A DNA stretch of 64,000 nucleotides from Arion vulgaris (taxonomy: Eukaryota; Mollusca; Gastropoda; Stylommatophora; Arionidae): positions 70,406,366 through 70,470,365 of the forward strand of contig CM036758.1 of assembly GCA_020796225.1 (NCBI GenBank), in the 5' to 3' direction. Below the pieces are notes generated by a model, which saw nothing but the letters and a program-made list of their open reading frames with translations, did no database searches and was not told where the DNA came from. The number at the start of each line of letters is the position of its first letter. Position 1 is the stretch's first letter. Positions 10,246-21,134 of the stretch are shown here, piece by piece. Made by a program: the position numbers and the translations under genes.

Positions 10246-11150
10246 AAACCACAGAAAATGCTTTTTGCCGCCAAAATATTGATCGGGAGTTCAATAGTAC
10301 AAACACCAAAGACAATTCAAGAAATGCAAGGAAGAAAAAATGATGCGAACACATTGTTAAAAGATCAATTATAATTCAAAATCATCATCAAGTAGCTTTT
10401 ACTTTCTGAAACTTATCTCCCATAACAGCAGTCCTGAAAAACTCTTTATTCTGTGCAAGATGACTGACTGGCGTCAGCAGCAGTCATTCTCAGATCGTCA
10501 ATGGCATCTTGCCCCCATCGTATTCTAGGCGTCCTCTAATTCTTCTTCCGAGTACCCCTCCAAAACTATCTTTGTTTTGGCAGGCATTTTGTTTGATGTT
10601 TCCGAAATATTTAATTTTCCTTATTTTATGTTTCTAATAGCCAACTCTCTTTAATATCAAGCTGTTGCAGAACAGAAGCATTTGTTCTTTTCTCTGTCCA
10701 TGATATTCTAAGTAATCTTCTGTAGCATTTACATTCAAATACATCAATGATCTTCTCCGCCGCTTTGTCAATGGTCTATGTCTCACAATAGTAATTACAG
10801 ACATAAACTCATTGAACTTGCACATAAAAAAACACGGAATAAAGAACATGTGACAACAGAAAAAAACAAGTGATAATTAAGAAAAATAATATGAAAATAT
10901 TTACAATGTCATAAAGAGTTTGGTTGAAAAGGTTGGAAAGTAAATGTGTCATCAGTTGTGCAACTCGAGGAATAGCATGTCCTGTGAGTGCAATAATACA
11001 GTAGTGAGTGCTGGAAAAAAAACTTACTACATCATATTCAAGTTGGATACGTTGCAATTTATGAAGAATTCTGTACATATTTTTAACAAATACTACAACA
11101 AATAGAGTTTTTAAAGCAAATAAACTTTGCATCATTGGCGACCATCATTA
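10245..11150. other. Intron 1 of copy A, no gene recognised
   Basis: AT-rich. Weak resemblance to the 3' part of LINEs at 10,430-10,760 (CTCCGCCGCTTTGTCAATGG). No credible coding exon. Confidence 0.4.
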
Positions 11151-11204
11151 GAAGATGAAGATGGAAATATTTTCTTCATGTATGTCTTATGCCAATAGCA
11201 GCAT

Positions 11205-11400
11205 TGTCTGGGACATTAGTTCCGATGGACTGCAGATTGAAAATGAACGTCCAAAGGAAACATTCAGAAGAATTGTGGAAAGAGAGTTGAAAGACTGTGG
11301 TCTGACATTGGAAACAATTTGTAGAAAGGCGGCAGAACGGCAACAATGGAAATTTATTTGTTGTGGAAACCCTATTTGTCAAACGGAACACGAAGAGGAT
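11205..11400 (+). mobile_element. LINE C-terminal fragment
   Basis: Encodes RPKETFRRIVERELKDCGLT and then AERQQWK, the end of an RTE-type polyprotein (compare 23,295-23,550). It lies antisense in intron 1 of copy A. Confidence 0.7.
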
Positions 11401-11449
11401 ATAGATAGAGAGGTACTTTACACAGCAAAGGTTGGTTATTATTAAACTG

Positions 11450-11883
11450 ACAGAACTTATTCAAATGTAAGACTTGAAGTGAAGGACAAAATAGATAATT
11501 TAAAGAAGGACTATGTGAAGACTTTCCTAGGGAAGAAGCATGGCACTAGATGCTTACTAAACTGTCAGATTCCATACAAATGTAAGACTTGAAGTGAAGA
11601 ATAAAATATATAATTTAATAAATGAATGTGTGAAGACGTACCTGGGGAAAAGCATGGCACTAGATGCTGCTGACTACTACACTGTCAGATCCCATACAAA
11701 ATGTAAGACTTGAAGTGAAAGATAAAATAGATAATTTAATAAATGAATATGTGAAGACTTTCCTAGGAGAGAAGCATGGCACGAGATGCTGCTGACTACT
11801 AGACTGTCAGATTTCATACAAATGTAAGACTTGAAGTGAAGGATAACATAAATAATTTAATAAATGAATATATGAAGACTTAC
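11450..11883. repeat. ~121-bp array containing the exon 1 donor region, copy A
   Basis: Three units plus the exon-bearing one share TGTAAGACTTGAAGTGAA, TAATTTAATAAATGAAT and GTGAAGACTT-CCT-AGCATG. The last element is the 3' end of exon 1 and its donor. Copy B has only a single unit (46,815-46,880). Confidence 0.82.
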
Positions 11884-11940
11884 CTGAGGGAAAGCATGAG
11901 CAACCAATAGGAAACTCAACAACGCTACTAGAACCCTCAT
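11884..11940 (-). CDS. CUB gene copy A, exon 1: signal peptide
   Basis: Same 19-residue signal peptide as copy B (MRVLVALLSFLLVAHAFPQ), phase 0, donor CAG|GTAAGT. Directly downstream in the intron are about three further 121-bp units that copy the last 20 or so bases of this exon together with the donor region. One of them (near 11,641) keeps a usable-looking CAG|GTACGT, while the other two read GAAAGT. Confidence 0.83.
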
Positions 11941-11994
11941 GGTGATCAGAGTTAGTTGCAAGTACAATGTTGTAGATGATTATCGTCACAATTT

Positions 11995-12040
11995 CCTCTG
12001 ACCAAGTGTTGCGATACTAACAATCCATGAAGCTTATATC
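11995..12040 (-). promoter_or_regulatory. Putative core promoter, copy A
   Basis: TATAAG on the minus strand at 12,033-12,038, 98 nt before the ATG, at exactly the same spacing as in copy B. Initiator-like bases occur near 11,999-12,008. About 800 bp further upstream is also closely shared with copy B, so both copies carry the same proximal regulatory DNA. Confidence 0.5.
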
Positions 12041-12725
12041 AGACTTTGAAGTCACAAGATACTTCTATTGTAGCTCACAAACCTCTACAAAAATGTTAGT
12101 AATTAATAAATATGATAGCATAAACGTGACAAAACTTGTTTTACCAAAATTCAATATTATACATACATCACAGAGGTCAGCAGTTACATAATACTTCCAA
12201 AACGTATTATTTTTTTATTAAACAGCTGTCCCACTGATTTCTCATAGGTGTACATTAATTACCTGTATTTACCTGTATCAAGTCGACGACTCGTTTACCG
12301 TTGTTGATGGCTACGTTTTGTAAAGAATATGCCAAGATTTTCATTTTTTCATATACCTGCATTATGTATGTAGGTGTGATATCACTTCGACCTTTCAATG
12401 TATACAAAACTAGTTAGAGTGTTTCATGCATTGTTCTGTCGGTGACATTTGTGATTTCTTACGCTAATGTACAAACACTTACCTTTATCAATAATCTAAC
12501 TTGTTAGAACTGTTTCATTATTTGTTTAGTTAGTATTATTATTATTATTGAATATGAAAACCAGAAATTAGAAAGTCTATGCTCTGGGAAAGTGACATAT
12601 TTGAAAGTTGTACAGCTTTTCAGCATGCACGGCCGTTTTCTCTTCAGCAAGGGTCTACTTTACTTACCTGGACACATGTTTATATATTAGCATGAATTCG
12701 TAGTTTAGCACTTAGATTGTTCATT
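12041..12725. other. Upstream flank shared by copies A and B
   Basis: About 90% or more identical by eye to 47,035-47,730. No frame. May hold enhancer elements of the CUB gene; this is inference. Confidence 0.5.
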
Positions 12726-12727
12726 CA

Positions 12728-12786
<59 letters not shown>

Positions 12787-12806
12787 CATTGACTGATTGA
12801 TCGATT
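12728..12806. repeat. (GATT)n microsatellite, copy A
   Basis: About 18 GATT units; a shorter version occurs at the matching place in copy B (47,732-47,778). Confidence 0.9.
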
Positions 12807-12984
12807 TATATGGCTATCATCATTGGTCTTCAGTGAGTAATCATGTGTGCTTCGATCGTTTTCTAACACTGGAAGATCTCGATGGTAGTGCAAGAGCTCC
12901 GCAGCACATGTGAGTTTCTCCGATGTAATTTTTAAAGATGGAGAATATATTTGATACGAAATTTTTTTTTAAAACTTTTTAATG

Positions 12985-13260
12985 AATTTTGCCTGGGCAG
13001 CGGCTTTTCAACCTGCTCTTTTCGAGTTTGAGCTGCCAAAAGTTCGTTTACGTGCTCAACATGAACACGTGACCTACGCTTTGTTGTCCGTCTCCGTTAG
13101 GACTAGGAACTCCATCTCACCTACACTTTGTTGTCCGTCTCCGTTAGAATTAGGAACTTCATCTCACCTACACTGAGATCATGGGCATCTAAAATAAAAT
13201 ATCTCGATGGCTCCACGAGGGAGCGAACCTTTGAAACGAGAGGAGATCATCTAACTTGTG
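12985..13260 (-). mobile_element. SINE, reverse copy, upstream of copy A
   Basis: The minus strand matches 56,518-56,770: GTGAGATGGAGTTCCTAGTCC, ACGTGTTCATGTTGAGCACG-like body. Partly duplicated inside (13,080-13,170). The matching copy is at 47,955-48,180. Confidence 0.65.
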
Positions 13261-13599
13261 TTATAGTGGTTGCTATGGTGTTGCCTTCATTGGAGGGTGT
13301 GTGTGTGTTGACTCTCGTTTGGTTTGGGCGTTGTAGTAGATATATATGAGGAAGATATGAAGTTGAGAGAATGAACGATGGGTAGATCAGATGTTTGGAG
13401 AGTCTGTCAGAGGGCGCTAATTATGATCCCTGCCAGAACAGCTGTTGTGGTAGGTGTCTGGATGAGAAGACCCCCCGTTAATTGAATAATAATGATGGTC
13501 GGTGCTTAGTGGGGTTCGAAGTCAGGTTCTGGATGCCGAGTATGGTCAGGTATGGTCTCGAGGGTATATTCGTCCGATCTGGATTCAAACATACAGGCA

Positions 13600-13975
13600 A
13601 TCGCCGAACATGATCCCAAATGGTTGCTCGTCAGGTTAGGACACAACCGCAGTAGGTCATCAGACAAGGTTTTAAGAATGTATTAGTAAGACTGGATCTC
13701 AAAGACAAGAGATCATCAGGTCAGGCAAGGTTTTAAGCATGTATTAGTAAGACTGGATCACAAACACAGGAGATCACCAGGTCAGGCAAAGTTGTAAGCA
13801 TGTATTAGTAAAACTGGATACCAAACACACATCATCAAACAAGGTTTTAAGCATATGGTAGTAAGACTGAGCCCCACACACTTGAGAACTGCAGGCAAGA
13901 TTTTAATATTGTATTAGTCAGGTTAAACCCCAAACACACACCATCAGGCAAGGTTTTAAGTATGTATTAGTAATG
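13600..13975. repeat. ~62-bp degenerate array
   Basis: Six or so units with AGGTTTTAAGCATGTATTAG, TAAGACTGGAT and CACCATCAGGCA. It runs directly into a LINE fragment at 13,970. Confidence 0.78.
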
Positions 13976-14200
13976 CTGGTCAAAAAAAGGAAAATTACCA
14001 CACGTGAAATGAGATGCTTGAGGAAAGTAGTAAATAACACAATAAGAGACCATATAAGAAATGAGGAAATTAGAAGAACAGTTGGAACAACACCTGCTAT
14101 TAGATTCATTGAAAAACAGAGACTCAAATGGTTTGGCCACTTGGTGAGAATGAACCTGAATACACCAGTTGCAATAGCTTACAACCTGAAAATAGAAAGA
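13970..14200 (+). mobile_element. LINE C-terminal fragment
   Basis: Encodes TTREMRCLRKVVNNTIRDHI, GTTPAIRFIEKQRLKWFGHL and VRMN, then enters a GA repeat. Same family as the minus-strand copy at 61,120-61,780. Confidence 0.8.
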
Positions 14201-14297
14201 GAGAGAAAGAGAGAAAGAGAAATAGAGAGACAGAAAGACGGTAAGAGAAAGAGAGAATAGAAAGAGAGAGAAGAGAGAGACAGAAAGACGGTAAGAG

Positions 14298-14338
<41 letters not shown>

Positions 14339-14340
14339 AC
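14200..14340. repeat. (GA)n/(GAAA)n purine run
   Basis: GAGAGAAAGA-type repeats after a LINE fragment, ending with a pure AG run near 14,300-14,332. Ser/Leu-rich open frames on the minus strand come only from this run. Confidence 0.85.
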
Positions 14341-14860
14341 ATACCTTCAACAATCTTGTAAAAGTCTAAAATAAAGAGCTGAAGAACTCATGAAAACTTG
14401 CAAAAATAACCAAATGTAAAATATAAAGTTTACTTTATTCGAATCTCATGCAGGAAAGACATCAAACGCACAACATAATTCCAGTAAATACGTTTTCTGA
14501 AAATAAATCAACCCATTTAATTATATTATTTATTAAGCCTGTGTAATATAATAAAGCAAAGCACAGAACGTCAAATCTAACAAATAAATGGCTGTTGGAT
14601 ACTTTACGAATCAAGGGAACTGACCCGCCTACCTTCTGCATATTTGGGAATAAAATTGTGATGTGGAAGGCATTTTCATCCAGCGGTCTGCAAAAATTAC
14701 TAGACATTTTAATTTTCATGAGGTTCTTGGGGTCTGGTGACTAAACAATGCAATGCAGTTGGATAACAAAACCTCATGTATTCTTAGCAGAACTATAGGT
14801 ACGCAATCTCTTGCAGCATATTAAAAAAGGTAAACACACTGTTGGCTCCTGTGAATCGTT
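14341..14860. other. Nothing recognised
   Basis: AT-rich region between a GA run and a degenerate array; no supported gene. Confidence 0.45.
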
Positions 14861-15345
14861 GGTTGTCTGTCTCATTCGTTTTCCATTGATGAGTCACAGA
14901 GAAGACACATATTCGGTCTTCCTTTGGTAAATTAGTCACATAAAAAGACACATCCATTTTCCATTGGAAAATGAGTCATATAGGAAGACACTTATTCGTT
15001 CACCGTTGGTGAGTCACGCTAAACAACCGTTTTTCGTTCTCCATTGGTAAGTAAGTCACATAAAGAGACACTTCTTCGTTCTCAGCTGGTATGTAATCAC
15101 ATGCAAAGAGACTTATTCATTCTCCATTGGTAAGTGAGTTACATAAAAAACACTTATTCGTTCTCATTGGTAAGTGAGTCATATAAAAATACACTTAATC
15201 GTTCTTCGTTGATGGGTCACACTAAAGACCCTTCTTCGTTCTCCATTGGTAAGTGAGTTACATAAAAACACCTATTTGTTCTCCATTGGTAAGTGAGTTA
15301 CATAAAAAACACCTATTCGTTCTCATTGGTGAAATAAGCACATAA
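14860..15345. repeat. Degenerate ~45-60-bp array
   Basis: About nine units with TTCGTTCTCCATTGGTAAGT and GAGTCACATAAAAAGACAC. Spacing varies. It adjoins the 3' end of a Penelope-like element. Confidence 0.75.
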
Positions 15346-15379
15346 TGACATATCCAATTTGTATTGGTAATGAGCATCA

Positions 15380-16640
15380 GAAATTCTTCCTCGGAGAAAC
15401 ACGAAATAACAAAGTACGGTAGTTTTACAAAATACAAAATCAATGAAAATACACAGCAACGTTTCGACCAACAAGGCCTTTATCAAGTAAACGATACAAC
15501 AAAGTGACGAATATCACAATACACTACATACAGACTTTGACAAAGATATTACAACGGTTAAAATGAATGAAAATATGTGACTAAAAGTGAAATAAATACA
15601 GAAAAACTAGAAGTGGAAAAAGAAAGAAGCAGTAAAAATCGAGTAAATATATGACTCATATACATTTAACATATACACATTTAAAATATAGAGCATGAGA
15701 AGAGAAAGTACTAAGAAGCATAGGAAGGTAGAGCGTTGAGTCCATGAGGTCGCAAGGTACCATATAACGAAATAAAACGATTCTCTGGAGCACATCGACT
15801 ACGATCATAAGAGGAACATGATCGGATGGCAGCGATCTGGACGTCGTGAGCACACAAATGGTCAGTTCCATTGAAATCATTGGCTAGAGGGGTCACAGCG
15901 CCTTGGCGTATATCGCGTAAATGTTGACCGAAACGGTCACTGAGCATTTTGCCTGTTTCGCCGATATATGCCTTAGCACACCGCTTGCAAGTGATAGCGC
16001 AGATTATATTTCGGGACTCGCATGTGAAACCATCTTCAATAACAAACGTGGCAAAAGGAAAAGATACAGTACGAGTCTGTATCAAATAGACACACGTATT
16101 GCAACGCCGACGGCCACACTGGGCAGTGACAAAATAACTCTGGAAATTGGACTTAATGTGACTGTGTACCAACATATCCCTAAGACTTCTGTTTCGTCTG
16201 TAAGCCACTAAAGGATAGTTGAGGAAGACTGAACGGGTCTCAGAATCTGACTTAAGAATAGGCAGATGACGTAATCAAACTTTTTCACCAGTGAACTATG
16301 AGGGTGGAAAGTTAAGATACGTTTCACCCTGTCAAAGTCATATGCTGGTTGGTAAGGGCTTGCTGTAGAGTAATTTTCTGAACTCGACGCAAAGCAGATA
16401 CAAGCATTTTCTCATGGGATAGACGCTTGCGGAAGAAATCAAGCATCTCGCGGGCTCTATCAAGAAAATCATCGTCCTCGCTACAAAGGCGAAAGAGTTG
16501 CGAGAATAGTAAAGAATCACGACAAGCCTGAGGATGGTAAGAAGTATAAAGGAGAAAACTATGTGCAACAGTAGGCTTATAATATACTGATGTAGTGATA
16601 GTGGATAGGCTCTTTCCCGTCAAGTTGAGCACCTAACTGG
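15380..16640 (-). mobile_element. Penelope-like element, 3' part with GIY-YIG nuclease
   Basis: From the 5' side the minus strand encodes the end of the RT (SVYYKPTVAHSFLLY, SYHPQACRDSLLFSQLFRL), then a cysteine region (CGRRRCNTC) and a GIY-YIG domain (IICAITCKRCAKAYIGETGK, LSDRFGQHL), ending GTLRPHGLNALPSYAS. RT plus C-terminal GIY-YIG nuclease defines Penelope-like elements. The terminal region has CTTGATAAAGGCCT-GGTCGAAACGTTG, shared with the copy at 25,765-26,560. 5' truncated, with stops and frameshifts. Confidence 0.83.
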
Positions 16641-17035
16641 CAAAATAAAATCTTTTCTTAACCAGCGAGCCACGCGAACCATCAGTATTCATTCCCTTTG
16701 ACATATTCTGTAGAAGACAAAACGAAATATCGGTTTTTTCCACTGTCGTAGTTTAGGGAATCATTGCGGTGCAACCCCAACATGTAATGGCTACATTTCC
16801 GTTATTGTATATTCACCCAGTGTTTCAAGTTGAAAATGGTTACCCATATTTCCTAAGTTGGACATAATTTAGAAACATCCTTAAAGTTACTGTGTAAAAA
16901 TTCTGACATTTTTTGAACGTTTAAAGTTTTCAATCTTCATCATCATCAGCCCTAATCGCGCTCAAGAGCACATAAGGCAAATGAAACAAATGGTATGTCT
17001 CTGTGTCTGTAGTTGTTGGCTTTTATTATTGTATG
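16641..17035. other. Nothing recognised
   Basis: 3' flank of the CUB gene region; no frame or repeat identified. Confidence 0.45.
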
Positions 17036-17039
17036 TGTT

Positions 17040-17250
17040 GTTTGGTTGTTTTTTTTGTTTTTCCGATCTAGAAGCACTTGAGCTTTCAGCTCTTCGGCTC
17101 GGTGCCATGGACATCGTAATCTTTCGGTTCGGTGCCACGAACACCGTGAATCTGGGGAACCTGTGTCTTTTCTGCCAGCCGGTGGAATTGAACCCGCACG
17201 CACAGAGGGCTAGTCACCCGCAGTACAACACGCTACGAACACGCAGGCAT
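17040..17250 (-). mobile_element. tRNA-derived SINE, second copy
   Basis: The minus strand has TAGCGTGTTGTACTGCGGG and GGGTTCAATTCC, then GGCACCGAGCCGAAGAGCTG and an A-rich tail. Homologous to 2,232-2,437 over its whole length. Confidence 0.82.
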
Positions 17251-17584
17251 TGTATGTGCTTATCGCCCCAACGATTAAGACACGTATATGCTATTTACGA
17301 CACGCGTTGAGAGAAGACAAAGATGAAATTCTTCAGCATTGACCTTACTCAATGTAAAAGGATATCCATCGGTAGAACGGAATCATCACCATAGCAACAG
17401 ACACCACAAAATCATCATTACCATAACAAGAGCTACTACAACATAAACAACATCATCATCACATAAATCACATAAACAATTAACATAACATATTATTAAC
17501 CCAGAATCTAGTCAACAAATAAAAGAAGAAGATACAGACATATTATTAAAATGAAGTCAGTCTCTTGTGTTATTTCATTGCATA

Positions 17585-17590
17585 TTTATT
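17585..17590 (-). terminator. Poly(A) signal AATAAA for the CUB gene
   Basis: The minus strand reads AATAAA about 220 nt after the TAA stop of exon 7, giving a reasonable 3' UTR length. Cleavage site not determined. Confidence 0.5.
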
Positions 17591-17809
17591 CTAGAATCGA
17601 CACAATACTGACAATGTCACAAGTTGTGAAGATCGTCTCAGTTAACGATGCAAGGGAAGAAAGATGTTCACTCAAACAAATACATTCCAAGCATCAACTA
17701 AATCTTTGACGTAGTTCAGACTCTCTGATGCACGATTGAGAAATGTCTGAATAAGTTGAACATGATTTCTTTCAGTTTCACTAAATGGATTGTGATTTAC
17801 ATGGTCAGG

Positions 17810-18022
17810 TTATGCAGTGAAGTAATCAACGAATGTGTGGTCATAGACTGGCTCGTCGTTGGAGGCAGTAGGAGCGGGTGCGATATAATCGCTAGCACAT
17901 TTATCTTCGTAGGCAACCTCTGATGAAGAGCAATAATTAATGGTATTCTCGCTGGAGCCATCACCACTGCATACTTGATAGGTACCGTAATCAGAATATG
18001 TCTGAGAGAATGTTGCTTGAGC
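17810..18022 (-). CDS. CUB gene copy B, exon 7: C-terminal tail and stop
   Basis: A 213-nt terminal exon that enters in phase 0 from acceptor ACATATAG and ends with TAA. The first residues (AQATFSQTY) complete the last strand of the second CUB domain after GFQ. Then follow about 60 residues with three cysteines (QVCSG, NYCSS, DKCAS), acidic and Tyr-rich, with no membrane segment or GPI-like hydrophobic end, so the product is probably soluble and secreted. A poly(A) signal lies about 220 nt downstream. The tail resembles no family I know. Confidence 0.75.
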   Translation of the reverse strand, partial: AQATFSQTYSDYGTYQVCSGDGSSENTINYCSSSEVAYEDKCASDYIAPAPTASNDEPVYDHTFVDYFTA

Positions 18023-18050
18023 CTATATGTGGGAGAGAAAATTATAGTAC

Positions 18051-18680
18051 ATACAACTGAGTATCATTGAAATGTGGGATAACATGCAACTAAGAAACAG
18101 AAGAACACACATTTGTGAACATACAACTGAGTATCATTGAAATGTGAGGAAACATGCAACTAAGAAACAGAAGAACACACATTTGTGAACATACAACTGA
18201 GTATTATTGAAATGTGAGATAACATGCAACTAAGAAACAGAAGAACACACATTTGTGAACATACAACTGAGTATCATTGAAATGTGAGATAACATGCAAC
18301 TAAGAAACAGAAGAACACACATTTGTGAACATACAACTGAGTATCATTGAAATGTGAGATAACATGCAACTAAGAAACAGAAGAACACACATTTGTGAAC
18401 ATACAACTGAGTATCATTGAAATATGAGATAACATGCAACTAAGAAACAGAAGAACACACATTTGTGAACATACAACTGAGTATCATTGAAATGTGGGAT
18501 AACATGCAACTAAGAAACAGAAGAACACACATTTGTGAACATACAACTGAGTATCATTGAAATGTGAGATAACATGCAACTAAGAAACAGAAGAACACAC
18601 ATTTGTGAACATACAACTGAGTATCATTGAAATGTGAGATAACATGCAACTAAGAAACAGAAGAACACACATTTGTGAAA
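18051..18680. repeat. 70-bp minisatellite beside exon 7, 9 copies
   Basis: Very uniform unit (CATACAACTGAGTATCATTG, AACATGCAACTAAGAAACAG, AAGAACACACATTTGTGAA). On the minus strand each unit contains TTCTTCTGTTTCTTAG, a good 3' splice-site look-alike, and the array ends 29 bp before the real exon 7 acceptor. Confidence 0.92.
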
Positions 18681-18977
18681 TCAATTTTAGACAATAACAC
18701 GAATGTGGTCTATGACTGTGGTAACAGATTTATTATAACACGAAATCAGTCAGTCTATCAGACTACATAAAGGAATCTATGTCTTGGTAAACAATGTAAA
18801 CATACTGAAACATAGTGCATGATTCTTATGAAAGTGTCGACGATAAATCACGTTCACAGTGACACCACTGTCAAACTCAATTTATGTGTTTGTTCAAATG
18901 TGACAGATTCTACTATTTGTTTGTAGTAGCAAATAGAACATAACAGATTTGATTATACAAAATTTTGTGAAAACCAG

Positions 18978-19740
18978 CATAGAGATTGAGAAGTACTGAT
19001 TGCAGAAAACGAAAAATCTCTCCAGAACCATTTGAGTTTATTTAACATCACGGGGGAGGAGTACAACATGAAAATAAATATAATAAAGACAGAGACAATG
19101 GCAATAAGTAGACAACCAGAAAACCTTACAATAAAACTCCAGAACGTAGACATAAAATAAACAATTGAGGCCAAATACTTAGGAGCAATTTTCACAGCAG
19201 ATGGAAGTATCGATAGCGAAACCAGCAATCGTTGCACAAAAGCTAATCAAGTACTGGGACAGTTAACACAACTGTTGTCACATAAAGTGGATACCGCTAA
19301 CAACTAAAGCAAATCTCATAAGAACGATTTTCTGGCCAACACTATGTTACCAGTGTCAAACATGACCAATAACAGCAGCTAATGAGCGGAAAATTATAAC
19401 GACAGAGATGAGGTGTCTTAGAAGAGCTGCAGGTGTGACAATAAGAGACAAAAATAGAAATGAAGAAATCAGAAGAAGACTGGATGTGAAACCAGTCATG
19501 CAATTCATAAAAACAACAGATTAAATGGTTTGGACACCTAACAAGAATGCCCTGGTATCGCCTACCACAGAGAGCCACACAGAAAAAGTATAATGAGTAC
19601 ACGGCGAGAGGAAGACCACGCAAAAGATGGAGCGAAGGCATCAAGAACAGCCTTACGAAAATGAATATCAGCTTACAAAGTGTTTTAAATCAAGCACACA
19701 CAAGATCACTACGATTCCCCCAACCACCCCACCCCAAACC
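18978..19740 (+). mobile_element. LINE 3' half (RT thumb and C-terminal region)
   Basis: Encodes NINKTETMAISRQPENLTIK-like and AKYLGAIFTADGSID, then EMRCLRRAAGVTIRDKNRNE and ARGRPRKRWSEGIKNS, with several frameshifts. The same family is found at 27,395-28,085 (minus), 50,215-50,470 (plus) and 51,310-51,570 (minus). Confidence 0.78.
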
Positions 19741-19790
19741 TTCTATAAAGAAATAAATGGTGAAAGAGAAGAAGAAGAGAAGCACAGAGA

Positions 19791-20653
19791 ACATAACAGA
19801 TTTGAATATACACAATTTTAGTGATGTCTAGCAAAGGGAACATAACAGATTTGAATATACACAATTTTAGTGATGTCTAGCAAAGGGAACATAACAGATT
19901 TGAATATACACAATTTTAGTGATGTCTAGCAAAGGGAACATAACAGATTTGAATATACACAATTTTAGTGATGTCTAGCAAAGGGAACATAACAGATTTG
20001 AATATACACAATTTTAGTGATGTCTAGCAAAGGGAACATAACAGATTTGAATATACACAATTTTAGTGATGTCTAGCAAAGGGAACATAACAGATTTGAA
20101 TATACACAATTTTAGTGATGTCTAGCAAAGGGAACATAACAGATTTGAATATACACAATTTTAGTGATGTCTAGCAAAGGGAACATAACAGATTTGAATA
20201 TACACAATTTTAGTGATGTCTAGCAAAGGGAACATAACAGATTTGAATATACACAATTTTAGTGATGTCTAGCAAAGGGAACATAACAGATTTGAATATA
20301 CACAATTTTAGTGATGTCTAGCAAAGGGAACATAACAGATTTGAATATACACAATTTTAGTGATGTCTAGCAAAGGGAACATAACAGATTTGAATATACA
20401 CAATTTTAGTGATGTCTAGCAAAGGGAACATAACAGATTTGAATATACACAATTTTAGTGATGTCTAGCAAAGGGAACATAACAGATTTGAATATACACA
20501 ATTTTAGTGATGTCTAGCAAAGGGAACATAACAGATTTGAATATACACAATTTTAGTGATGTCTAGCAAAGGGAACATAACAGATTTGAATATACACAAT
20601 TTTAGTGATGACTAGCAAAGGGAACATAACAGATTTGAATATACACAATTTTG
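19791..20653. repeat. 49-bp minisatellite, about 17.5 copies
   Basis: Nearly perfect unit: ACATAACAGATTTGAATATA then CACAATTTTAGTGATGTCTA then GCAAAGGGA. One diverged copy of the unit start lies at 18,940 on the other side of a LINE fragment. Confidence 0.93.
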
Positions 20654-21134
20654 TGAAAACTAATGTGTTTTACGATTAGGATAGAAAATATGATTTACAA
20701 ATTAACACACAAAAACAGCAATGTTTTAACAAACTGAACAAGGGACATATTTTATAATTGAGATAGAAATAAATCAATAAAATAAAATTCCCCTAGCGTT
20801 TTCAGACCTTAGGGTACGAAATCCCTTTACTTCACAGCTCTAGTGTGCAGGAGGTAGGAGAACCAATTCCTTTTCAAACTTTTCATACGCGTGGAACGTC
20901 TAGTGTGGGATTAAGTACACAACCCGCTTGTGTCCGACTCGATAGACGAACGTTTATGCATTACGCTAATCTGTCCCATGTCCAAATATAAAGTTATTAA
21001 ATTTAATATAAGAACCATCGCGCACACGCACACAGACACACACACGCACATATATAGACTTGTCTTTGCTGCTATGTGGAACTGAAACATGGAGAATGAA
21101 CACAAAATTGAATGATATAAATTAATCTACTGCG
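20654..21134. other. Nothing recognised
   Basis: Intron 6 of copy B, with a short CA/GT-like run at 21,020-21,050. No gene. Confidence 0.45.

Noticed and set aside
13967..14353. Ser/Leu-rich minus-strand frames
   Set aside because: They are antisense to a GA microsatellite and a LINE fragment.
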